Of a DNA stretch of 64,000 nt, positions 1 to 9,965 are shown piece after piece. The notes below the pieces were generated by a model. That model was given only the letters and a program-made list of their open reading frames with translations, did no database searches and was not told the DNA's origin. Numbering within the stretch: the first letter of the stretch is position 1; each line of letters opens with the position of its first letter. The position numbers and the translations under genes were made by a program. Source of the stretch: Lathyrus oleraceus (Eukaryota > Streptophyta > Magnoliopsida > Fabales > Fabaceae); assembly GCF_024323335.1 (NCBI RefSeq), contig NC_066584.1, forward strand, positions 422,883,319 to 422,947,318. Direction: 5' to 3'.

Positions 1-844
1 CGTTGAATATGACACATGGATAATACCCGGTAGGGAGCAGTCGGAAACGTCTTGTTTAGAAGGCGGAAAGTGCGGAGAATCTTGAGGACATATGGGGTGT
101 AACCGAGTTGGAACTCGATGAGATCGCGGTTTCACATTGCCATTAGGATAGATTTTTCCTTTTGTGTGCAATTACCTCTTTTCAGGAATTGCTTCCTTTG
201 TATTGCTCAATTTGAGCCACACCTTTTCAGTCAATAAAATGCATATTCAGTCAAATAGTTTTGTTTTTGTTTTCATAACCGTTTTGATTGCGAAAACATC
301 CAGTTATTTTTGATAAAGAATCTTTGCATTTTAAGACATACAGGTCCCTTCCAATGCATGTTTATAAGATTGAAAATTTGAAATCTTATTCGGAAGGTTG
401 AGTGCCCAAGTGCTGAATCTTGACACGCCTGGGGCACGGTTTTATCTAACGGTCTCTTTTGCAGGTGCTGTTAGATGTTTTCGCTCACTTGCAGGTTGTG
501 ATGTGGAAGTTTTTGATAAACAGTCCCCATGGAGTCCAATCAGGGACGAATGAATAGAAGAGCGGTGAAAAAGAGACGACGAGACGTACGACGATCCTTG
601 GAATTAATCAAGAAGACTCTTCAAAGTCTAAGAGGGAAAAGTCTGTGTAGATCCCAGGAGTTCGCCCTCCGTCGAGTACGGAGCGGTCGGGAATACAAGG
701 TGATGAATCAGAAAAGTCCAGACGAGTCTGGGAGTTCTCAAAATTGGAAAGCTGACATTGGAGTTGGATAGGGAATACCAAGGTTCGACGAGTCGACGGG
801 TGTTCAGTACCGGACTTTCCTCACCTCCTCAAGCAGAGTCGAGA
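1..844 (+). other. Ogre-1 3' untranslated region, non-repetitive part
   Basis: No long open frame. A short frame at 529-771 gives an Arg/Lys-rich 80-residue peptide, but it lies in noncoding element sequence and resembles no protein I recognise, so I do not call it a gene. I infer that this is the stretch following the end of pol. Confidence 0.6.
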
Positions 845-1165
845 GGACTAATTCCCCAGCAGATTCAAGGTCTGTGTTTTCCCTAGCAGGATCCGGATGG
901 TTATCCCCCAGCAGGTTTTAGATCAATGCTTCCCCAGTCGCCAGGCCTGAAGGTTGCTATTTCCCAGCGGAGGTATCTGTGGGCGGTGGATTCCCTAGCA
1001 GAGTCGGGATTTATATCCCCAGCAAGTTAAAGACTGTTGTTTCCCCACAGAGTGCGTTGGTGGTTCTTATCCCCAGCGAGGTCCCCCAAGCGGATCGGGT
1101 GCAAAGGAGGTTTTCTCCAACAAGGGTTGCCTTTTCCCAGCAGCAGTGCTATTCCCCAGCAGGGT
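845..1165 (+). repeat. Degenerate TCCCCAGCAG repeat array (tRNA 3'-end-like) in Ogre-1
   Basis: About a dozen imperfect copies of TCCCCAGCAG, often preceded by T, recur every 20-60 bp (near 853, 880, 904, 931, 962, 991, 1015, 1041, 1070, 1134 and 1152; another near 2452). The best copy, from about 991, reads TTCCCTAGCAGAGTCGGGA. That is close to TCCCCAGCAGAGTCGCCA, the exact reverse complement of the Ogre PBS at 59415-59432. The array therefore resembles the 3' end of the primer tRNA. The similarity is seen directly; any role is inference. Confidence 0.65.
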
Positions 1166-1464
1166 GGAAATCGGAGTGTTGACGAGTTCCTCAGCAAAGT
1201 GCCTCGAGCTCCCTGAAGAGTCCCTTAAAGGGGATACCTTTTTATGCATACATCATTTAGGAGATCATAGCATATTGCATAATAAATTGCGTAGCATTTC
1301 CATAATTATGGAACATTGCGCTAAAAATCATCATGCATCATCATTGCAAGCATCAGCTAGTCTGAAGCCGAGGTTACCGTTTGAGATTTGGTTTCGCCAG
1401 CGGGTGAAGATGCTACTCAAGCATTGGTTACCGTCTGAAAATTGGTTTTGTCGGATGATGAGGA

Positions 1465-1790
1465 TGTTACTCTAAGGAGTTTAGCATCGTGGTGTTGGGT
1501 CAACAATATTCCCCAGTAGTGCGATACTGGAGGAAATTTCTGTCGTGCGAGATAGAAACTTGAAGGTGTTACTCTGAGGAGTTTAGCATCATAACGTCAG
1601 ATCAGCAATTTTCCCTAGTAGTGCGATACTGGAGGAACTTTCTGTCGGGCGAGATAGAAACTTGAAGGGGTTACTCTGAGGAGTTTAGCATCATAACGCC
1701 AGATCAGCAATGTTCCCCAATAGTGCGATACTGGAGGAAGCTTTTCCGTCGGGCGGAGATGGAAATAAAATCAAAGGACGTTACGCGATC
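1465..1790 (+). repeat. Three ~103-bp tandem repeats in the Ogre-1 3' region
   Basis: The block starting GTTACTCTGAGGAGTTTAGC appears near 1465, 1568 and 1670. Each copy continues with CCCAGTAGTGCGATACTGG and, in the fuller copies, a GAGATAGAAACTTGAAG tail. Copies differ by scattered substitutions. They sit in the noncoding region before the 3' LTR, where minisatellite-like blocks are typical of Ogre. Confidence 0.8.
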
Positions 1791-1815
1791 AGCGCGAAAA
1801 GGGTTTCAAAATGGA

Positions 1816-2365
1816 GAACGGGGTTCAAATGGAGATTGGAGTTGAAGATTATATCCGGGATGAGGTCATCAGGATTATCTTCTATTCATGTGTCACCTTA
1901 GACTTTGGCTGAGGCCAACAGAGGTCGTCATGGGTGTCTTCTGAGGAAGAATTGCACATGTTACCTTCCTTTTGTGAAGGTGTACCCTCTGATATGTCGC
2001 CATCAGAGTGGTGTTTTGGTGTTATTTCCGACGTTGCCAGCGGAATTATCACAAGAAAGCGGAGAACGGGGTTCAAATGGAGAAAGGGAAGTGTTGAGGC
2101 ATTTTCTGGAGAGTGGGGTCCAAATGGAGAAAGGGAGACACGAGGTGTTTTCTGGAAAACGGGGTTCACAATGGCGATCACAAGTTATCGTCAGGCGACT
2201 GGGGTTCAAATGGAGAATGGGGTTCATTGTTTGGCAAACAAGACGACTACGAAGTTGTCGGGGTTCAACTGCGGTGATCAGGGATCATTCGCGCGAAAGA
2301 AAATTTGTTCGAGGTTCAAGAAAACGAAAAAGTATCACTCAGAAAGTTCCGGGGTTCAAGAAAAA
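1816..2365 (+). repeat. GGGGTTCAAATGGAG repeat block in the Ogre-1 3' region
   Basis: The core GGGGTTCAA(ATGGAG), or a close variant, recurs near 1820, 2068, 2115, 2161, 2201, 2260 and 2351 at irregular spacing. Overlapping short open frames across the block are compositional by-products of the repeats and show no protein similarity I recognise. Confidence 0.7.
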
Positions 2366-2534
2366 GTAAAAAAAAAAGAATAATCTCCCGCTAAACGCAA
2401 AGTGTTCGTTGGCTAGGGTTGAATAGAGAATAGCCAGTTCATGGCTTGTTATCCCCAGCATGGGTCGTTGGCACGCGTGCCGACGCACTTATCATTGTTT
2501 CGTTATTTTTGCCAATGCTGATAGGAATGAAGAG

Positions 2535-3010
2535 TTTTCCGGTATCCAGACCGAGATGGTAGTCAGACCAGTTTTCTGGTATCCAGACCGAGATGGTAGT
2601 CAGACCAATTTTCCGGTGTCCAGACCAAGGTGGCACTCAGACCAGTTTCCGATTTCCAGATCGAAGAAGTTCTCAACAATCAGGACGAAGAACTTGAGGC
2701 ATTCCGGCCAGTTTCCGATTTCCAGATCGAAGAAGTTCTCAACAATCAGGACGAAGAACTTGTGGCATCCAGGCCAATCTTCCGGTGGTCAGACCGAGGC
2801 GGGTATTCAGACCGATGCGGCATTCAGGCCAGTTCCGATTTTCAGATCGAAGAAGCTTCTGACGTTTAGATCGATGCAGCTTGCGGCAGTCAGGCCAGTT
2901 TCCCGGTATCCAGACCAAGGCGGTATCCAGACCGAAGTGGTATCCAGACCAAAGTGGTGTTCAGACCAAAGTGGTGTTCAGACCAAGGTGGTGTTCAGGC
3001 CAATCTCCCA
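2535..3010 (+). repeat. CCAGACC-type repeats including a 66-bp tandem duplication
   Basis: Short units of the type GGTATCCAGACCGAGATGG and CAGACCAAAGTGGTGTT alternate through the block. Within it, 2643-2708 and 2709-2774 are an almost perfect 66-bp direct duplication. Because 66 is divisible by 3, a 248-codon frame stays open over 2460-3206; I regard that frame as a by-product of the repeats, not a gene. The rest, 3011-3316, is single-copy spacer leading to the PPT. Confidence 0.75.
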
Positions 3011-3316
3011 GTGTTCAAACAAACATCAATACTCCCATATTCTGATGCTCAGTATGCAGACTGACGAGCGGTGTTCAGGCCATGGTTCTTGTGTTACCAG
3101 TTATCCAAACATATTACTGTTTCGGTATTCAGGCCGACTTTTCTCCGTACCAGACAGATTCTTCTTTCAAGATTGTTTCTTTGCCGATCCTGACAGGCAT
3201 TGTTAATTATTTCCCATCAGAGTGAAAATTGTTCGTCTGTTCTTGGTATTCAATCACTCTTCATCCTGATCATCTGAAAGCCGAGGCTATTCATATCGCC
3301 AGGTTCACAGTGGATT

Positions 3317-3329
3317 GAATAGGGGCAGC
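3317..3329 (+). other. Polypurine tract of Ogre-1
   Basis: GAATAGGGGCAGC lies directly before the LTR start TGTAACACC. A purine-rich run ending at the LTR boundary is where plus-strand DNA synthesis is primed in LTR retrotransposons. Confidence 0.7.
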
Positions 3330-6300
3330 TGTAACACCTCAAAATTTGCCCTCCTCTCCTGGGACTAGCTTAGCATATTGCATTGCATTTCTTAGGTCAT
3401 TAGGCATTTGCATATTTGCATATCATGTGGCCACAACAAGCAAGTCATCCTCCTAGGTCTTGATCAGAAGATAAAGAGGTTAAGATGCAAGCTGAGGGTT
3501 TCATTGAATTGATCACTAGCCATCTGAGGGTGTGTGTTTCAAATTAGGGTTTCTTGGTTCCTCAAGGAGGGTTGAGCTTTATCTTGGTTGAAATGGTACA
3601 TCATCATCCTCATGGTCTTGTCATCACCAAGAGGTTCCTTATGCTTGATCGGATTCCTTGAGATTAGGGTTTTGACCTCTGGTCAACCCTAATCATCTGA
3701 ATTGTGCCAATCAGGGCTTGTCAAGGAGATGAGGGTTCTCATTGAGATGAGGGATCATTAGGTGATTTCATTGAGCTTATGGAAGCTAGGGTTTCATGTT
3801 TGAGCCATTTCATCAGGAGTTTGAAGCTCAAGATCATCAGTGCATAGCCAGTTCATCTATCAGTCAACACAAGTCAACTGAAGGTCAACTGATGGATTTG
3901 GAGGTGGGAGAGGGTTAGAGACACTTCATTCATGTCCAAACAAGTTTCATTTGAAATTTCAAACATCAACAATGAAGAAAATAAAGTCAGATGAAAACTT
4001 TCCAAAAATAGAAAGTGACTTGTAATTCAAAATTGCCAAAAATGGAAAGGTTTTCTCCTTAAAATTACATGTCCAAAAATGCTTCAAATGAAATTTTGTC
4101 CAACATGAAAGTTGTAGATCTTGCTCTCACCTTTCCAAAAAGTCCAAGAACATGAATTTCTCATTTGTGGTTGGCAAGTTATGGATTGATCTTTGTCAAG
4201 AAAAGTTGAATTTCAAAAGTGCATAACTTTTGATTCAAATGGCCAAATGGAGTGAGACTTTTTGGAGCATTTTTATTTTGATGTCCTCTATCCAAAACAA
4301 GCATTATATTTCATGAAAACTCATCACACAAAAGTGCATTTTTCACTTGACTTAATTTGAAAAGTGGAGGGAAAAAGTGAATTTGAGAAATATGCATTGT
4401 TTTCACATAATTCCACTTGCCTTGGCCTCTAAACATGTTTTTAAACTTGCTCCAAACCAGAAATTTCACTGTTACATTGGTTTTCACATGAGAGGGTGAA
4501 TTGGCCAATTTGCAATTTAGCATGAAACTTGATTTCACTTAAACCTTTGCCTTAACACTAGTCATGATTAGCAACATGTTTAACATCACATATAAAAGCT
4601 AAATCATAACTGTTTCATTGCTAATCATAACAGAATTTAGAAATCTAGATCTAGATCTCAAGAACTCTTCATTTTTTCTCTCAACTTTTCTTCATTTTTC
4701 TTCACAAGTCGTGCCAAGATCTTCATCAATTCTTCATCCCTGAGCATAGTAGAAGCTTATTGGAGCAAGAACTAGCAGAATTCGAGCTCAAATTGGAACT
4801 GTTGAAGTGAAGGTCATCGATGGCAAATGGAGATTTGAGCTAAATCGTGTACAATCAACATCCAAACCTTGCTTCATTCACTCATACAAGCATCAAAGGA
4901 CTTCTGTTTTGGCATTACAAGGCTTGATTCACACGATTTCACATCTGTCATCCAATTAAGGTCAGATTTCGACTTTAACAATTCTTGAAATTAAAGCATG
5001 CTTTTGGTAGATCTTTCTTAGTAGAGCAAACTGCAATTTGTTTCATTGATTTTCATCAAGAAATGAGAGAGTTATAGCGAATTTAAGATTGATGCACAAA
5101 TATGTTTCCCTTCGTATCTCTTGATCCAGGAAGAATTAGGTCTAATTGATTTGTGATTCGTGTTGTTGGTTGAAAGACGGTTCTAGTGATATGAATTTTG
5201 TCAATTTTGGTGAACATTTGTTCTTGAGCTACGAATGTGTGAAGAACGCGTATGAAGCTTTAAGAAAATTTTCCAGAAACCTTGTTTGATCCATATTTTC
5301 GCGTTTTGCATGGCTGTTGGTGTTAGGAGCGCATGTGCTGGACCACGTGTCCAGGTCCATTGGCGCGCGCCTCTTTTCAAAACCCTACTCCCTTCGATTC
5401 CTGGCTATAACAATTCCATATGTGCCTTATTGTATTTTTAGTTCACTAACATTACATGTTCACATGCCAAGTTTCATCATATTTTTTATTTTCTTCTCCA
5501 TTAGAAAATTCATAACTCCTAAACCATTAATCCAATTGAGATGAGATTTTTTGTGCCATGATCCTTATGATGTCCTCTATTTTATGAATATTTTTCTAGG
5601 ATTTGTGCACATGTGGAATTTGATTTGGCCTAGGGTTTATGTGAACATGTGTTTGCTTGTACATTGCTTGATATTTTGATCATGAAATGATGATGCTTAA
5701 TCCAAAATTCTTGAAATTTTGCATGTGTAAAATAGACATCTCAAGGAACATTTTAGTATAGAGTTTGTGATTTTTGCTTTCCTGGTTGATGAGATATGAG
5801 CTGTTGAATCTAAGTGTGACAATTTGTGTCACACCATTTCTTGTCTAACTTCCTGATTTTATTTGCCATGCCATATGAACTTGAAATGAGCTGAATTTTT
5901 GCATGTTGATGCTTCTGGATGTTAGGTTTGAGCATATTTTTTTTATGGATTGTTTTAGTGCATTTCCAATTTGTTTGAGAATTTCCTTTCTGTTTGACCA
6001 ATTGTGGACCTTTTGTGAGTCATGATCTTATTTGATTTGTGAAATTCTTGATATGTATTGGATGGACTTGAAATTTTGTGGAGTGATTCTAGACATCTTG
6101 AAGTTTGCCATGGCTTTGGTTTGGTTCATTTATATTATGCCAATTTTGTTTTATGCTTGCTTGAAGTTGATGTATAATTTGGTGCCTTGTAGGGACTTGT
6201 ATATGCATACCTTGACTTAGGGATTTTATTTGACTTGCTTCCACTTGTCCAAATGGCTTGAAATTTGGTGTGTAGATCATGTTATGAATGTTGTTTGACC

Positions 6301-8270
6301 ATGAATATTTGGGGATTTATTGAAATGTTTGTGAGTTGATTTGAATTGGATCTTTCTGTTTGGTCCTATGAGGTTCTAAATTGCATGCTTTGCACTAAAT
6401 GCTTTATGAAATGATATTGGTTGATGATATGAATGTGAGACCACTTGAACATTGTTCTAATTTGATTGAACTTGATTTGTGCCAATTTTCATGTTCTGTT
6501 TTGAATTATTTCTCCCTCTTTGACCCTAGGCCTTGTCCTAGGGGTTTGCTTCTCATGTTTGAGCTTGGTTTGCAGGTTAAGAAGCATATGGCATTGATGG
6601 AATTGATTCACATGGCTTGAGTTGCTTATTTGATTGATTTTGATTAACATTGAGTTTGTTTTGTAGGTGGCTTCTAAGTCATTTGTATTGAGCATTGGCT
6701 TATGCTTTGCTTGATGCATTGCTTGTGTACGGTTAACTGTTGACTTTTAGCTTGTCTGTTTGACTGTTTGAGCTGTGTACTGATTATGTTAGATTGTTTT
6801 CAGGTACATTAGTTGCTATAGTTCATTGTGAACTTGTTTTGCTGCTGCTTGGTTGCTTAAACCAATTGAGGTAGAACTCACTAACTCCATGTAGTCTGGA
6901 AGACCTGGCCTGTTACTTGGCCAGGCACCTGTCTGAAGTCCTCCTTAAGAGGCAATGCTTGTGATTGTTTATCTTTGTCCCCAAGCAGGAAAAGACCTTT
7001 GTTAAGGCAATTGGCAGACACAAGAGATGTGCAATCCATCTCCTGCTATTCTGTTGAGTCATCCCTTGGCTCACATTACATGTTGATGCCTTGAGGATAG
7101 TAACCCAAGATCCTTGTACAATTGTACAGTTGAGTCAGTCATAAGTGTAGAAGGGTTCCCACTTTCTGAACCCACACTTCTTTTGTCGAAAGCTCTCCCT
7201 GGCCAGGGATAAGAGCTGTGAGGCACACCCCTCACTCCCATTTCATCTGCTTCACCCTAACTCTCAATGTTAGGGTTAAGAGCTAACATCACCTGATACA
7301 GTTGGCTTGCTTTTGCAGCCTAACCCTTGTGTGAGCCCACTTTGTCTGTATATAGTGTGTGCTATTTGTGATTGTTTGCTTTGATTGCTTTGCTTGTTTA
7401 GGATTAGCTTGCTGCCTGTGCAAGTTAGGATAGAAACCTTAACATAGGGCTATGATGCATGATAACTATTAGGCTCGAGTCCAGCTCCCTAGTAGTTTGT
7501 GTCTCCCTTTGTATCTGGTTAGGTTAGAATTTCTTTCCCGTTCAGGGGAACTACGTTGCCCTGATCCTCATACCAGATGAGGTACGTAGGCAAGAGGTCG
7601 TACGAGATCTCTCCGGGCACCCTTTTTTTGTGTGTGTTTGCTTGACAGTTGCTAGGCTCGAGTTCCCGACTCCTTAGTAACTTGTTGTTTGTTTCCGCTT
7701 GTGTGTGTAGGAGATGGATGTAAGCCCATCAATTAGCATTCCGTATCCTCTTGTTGTGTGCTTGGAGTCAGGTATAAGTCCATCAAGTGGCATCTGGTTT
7801 CCAGTGTGGGTTTGTTTGGTTCGGAAGCTGATGTAAGTCCAGCGATTGGCGTTCGGGTTCCATGTTTGCCTTTTTGTGTTTTGTTTTGTTTCGGCGTGCG
7901 TGAGCCGAACTACGACAGCTCTGATTCTCGTTCCAGACGAGATACGTAGGCATAGGATGCGATGTCCTAGCGAGGCCTCTCCCCTTTTCTTCCACCTGTG
8001 TTGTCTTCAGTGTGTGTGTGTGTGATGTTTGTTTTAGCAACCTTTTCCTATCTTTTGAGCGTGGATCCCGTCGAGTACGACAGACGTGAGGGGTGCTAAT
8101 ACCTTCCCCTTGCGTAACCGACTCCCGATCCCATTCTCTTTGGTCGCGAGACCATTTCCTTTCCAGGTTTACTTCGAGCGTTTCCTTTCCCTCTTTGGGA
8201 TAAATAACGCACGGTGGCGGCTCTGTGTTGTTTTGTTTTAGCCCGCCGGTTGTTTTTCGAGGATGCGACA
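3330..8270 (+). repeat. Ogre-1 3' LTR (4941 bp)
   Basis: Starts TGTAACACC and ends GATGCGACA, giving canonical TG...CA ends. A promoter-like TATAAAAG lies at 4591-4598. A CTGGAC/GTCCAG hairpin (about 5328-5345) with GCGCGCGCC just after it lies about 740 bp downstream. Two hairpin-plus-TACGTAGGCA modules are at 7566-7592 and 7926-7952. A PBS-like TGGCGGCTCTG is at 8215-8225, 45 bp from the LTR end. All open frames in the LTR are short and unconvincing. The LTR ends inside a broken En/Spm transposase gene, which is therefore the probable insertion target. Confidence 0.88.
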
Positions 8271-9965
8271 ATATGTACCTGCATCATACATGCAACCTGA
8301 GGGATCCTGCACCCCACATCCCTCACATGCACCCTCGTTATCCCATCAACCCGGGGGATCCTGCATCACATCCCCCATTGTACCTTCCTCATCCCATCAC
8401 TCTAGGGGATCTCGCACCCCACATGTACCTTTATTATCCTATCAGGATCATGATTACCCTACTTTGCACGATCATGAGGAGGAGGTGGATGTGATTGCGA
8501 AGGAAGTTCAGTATAAGTATATTAATAGAAGGTGGTTATTGTGCCTGGAGGAAGATACTAAGTTTCTTTCTTATATTTTAAGTCTTTGTACATGTTATAA
8601 TTTTTTTAATTTAATACTTATTGTTGTTTAGTTTCTTGTCGAGGAGGCCTACTACAATCAGCATAAATGAGGTTATTCAGAAGTTATATAAATAATCTGG
8701 GAAGACTTTGGGAGAGTTTTATAAGAAGAATAAGAAATTGTATAAAACTTGGTTTGACAAATTTCAGATATAATTTTTTTATTTTAAGTAATATTTTTTT
8801 AATTACTATATTGTTTTAATTATCTAATAATTTTTTTCCAATATTGAGGAGAAGTGCACATGGAGCGTAATAGATGAAGTGAAGATTGAGCATAATTTTA
8901 GGAAGAGAACATCAACCTGACTTTCTGACATGCTTAGGCGTGCAAGATTTGGTTGAGAACAAAAAACAATAAAGAAATCATTGCTTATTGAAATATATAT
9001 GAGTTTAAGAAAAAATATCAAAAAGCAAAGCAACATAGAGCATCTGAAAATGGAGCTCCCAGTCATAGAACTGGAAACATTAGCATCGCCCAACATGCTC
9101 AACCGATGGTAATTATATTTCTATCTCACTACTTTTTTTTTTAAATTATATTCTTATTTAAGTATATTTTAATTAAAGTTAATTGTATTAATTAGACTAA
9201 TGAGAAATGAAGAACCTCATTATTGAGCGAGATTCATGAGAGGACTTATAGGGGAGAGACAAAGAGTAGAACAATAAGCGTGCAAGAAAAACTCAGGTAA
9301 CATGATATTAATATTTAAATATATTATTTAATTCTTTTATTTAATTAAATTGTCTAAAATATATTATTTAATTTAATTTTATACGTATGTGTAAGAGGAG
9401 TATAGTATACGGAAGGGAGAATTTCTATCTCAATATCTCGAGTTAGCTGTTCCGAGGGGCCCACATCTTATTGATCCAGTTGTTGATGTTTTTATTTGGA
9501 TGGATACAACTGGCGAAAATAATAAAAATGAGAAAATTTATAGTACTGGACCTCTTGCCTCCAAATATAGAAAATGAGATAGAACTTTATTTACGAGAAA
9601 TGCATATGGGGAAGGGTCATCACATCCCCCACTATTATCCCCTGAAATGGCCGAAATTATTAGAGAATAGCTCTAAGTGAGGCAACATGTGAATTAGCCA
9701 CACATGAAATTGCACAAAAGGATGACAATGAAGAAATGAGAGAACGATAATCTACGTTGAAGGAAGCCTTGAAAGTTTCGCAAGAGCAAATGAGAGGTAC
9801 ACAACAACTAGAGCAAGAATATATACCCTCATAAAGGAATTCAACTTATGATTCTATGGGTGAAAGTTTAGGTTTCGAAGAATATGGCAGATTTGGAGCG
9901 GTTGGTGGGCAAGGAGAGGTAACTAAGGACGAGGAAGAAGAATACAAGGGTGAAGAAATTTAAAT
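8271..9965 (+). pseudogene. Broken En/Spm (CACTA) Transposase_24-type gene
   Basis: Several exon-like blocks separated by AT-rich introns can be followed. 8271-8560 encodes a Pro/His/Ser-rich stretch. 8640-8770 encodes a segment ending LYKTWFDKFQ. 8840-9108 encodes a segment with CTWSVIDEVKIEHNF, then KKYQKAKQHRASENG, then SHRTGNISIAQHA. Further pieces lie at about 9197-9296 and 9400-9690, and an acidic coiled-coil-like tail runs to 9965. The block with K-RASENG followed by HRTGNISIA matches what I know of the plant Ptta/En/Spm Transposase_24 family, which carries a conserved HTTGS-like motif before a run of hydrophilic sequence. In-frame stops occur in several blocks, so the gene is dead. 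The 5' part is cut off by Ogre-1. CACTA terminal repeats were not located. Confidence 0.62.

Larger units (their letters stand above)
1..8270 (+). mobile_element. Ogre-1: 3' portion of an Ogre-type Ty3/gypsy element
   Basis: The left end lies outside the window. What remains is a long noncoding 3' region (1-3316), a short PPT and a complete 3' LTR (3330-8270) with TG...CA ends. No pol reading frame is visible even at the left edge, so the window starts downstream of pol. Assignment to Ogre rests on the LTR length of about 4.9 kb, the LTR start TGTAACACC followed by AAAATTTGCCCTCC, the TACGTAGGCA box and the PBS-like sequence near the LTR end, all shared in kind with the two other Ogre LTRs in this window. 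Long repeat-rich untranslated regions before the 3' LTR are a known trait of Ogre elements. The target duplication cannot be checked because only the right flank (ATATG from 8271) is present. Confidence 0.88.

Noticed and set aside
529..771. Arg-rich 80-codon frame
   Set aside because: Lies in the untranslated region of Ogre-1, with no similarity recognised and no support from a second copy.
2460..3206. 248-codon open frame
   Set aside because: It runs through tandem repeats whose lengths preserve the frame; composition and lack of any domain argue against a gene.
7783..8271. 162-codon minus-strand frame
   Set aside because: Inside the Ogre-1 LTR, antisense, with no protein-like features.
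8271..8560. A host proline-rich protein gene
   Set aside because: The downstream blocks match En/Spm transposase, and stops occur in the frame.
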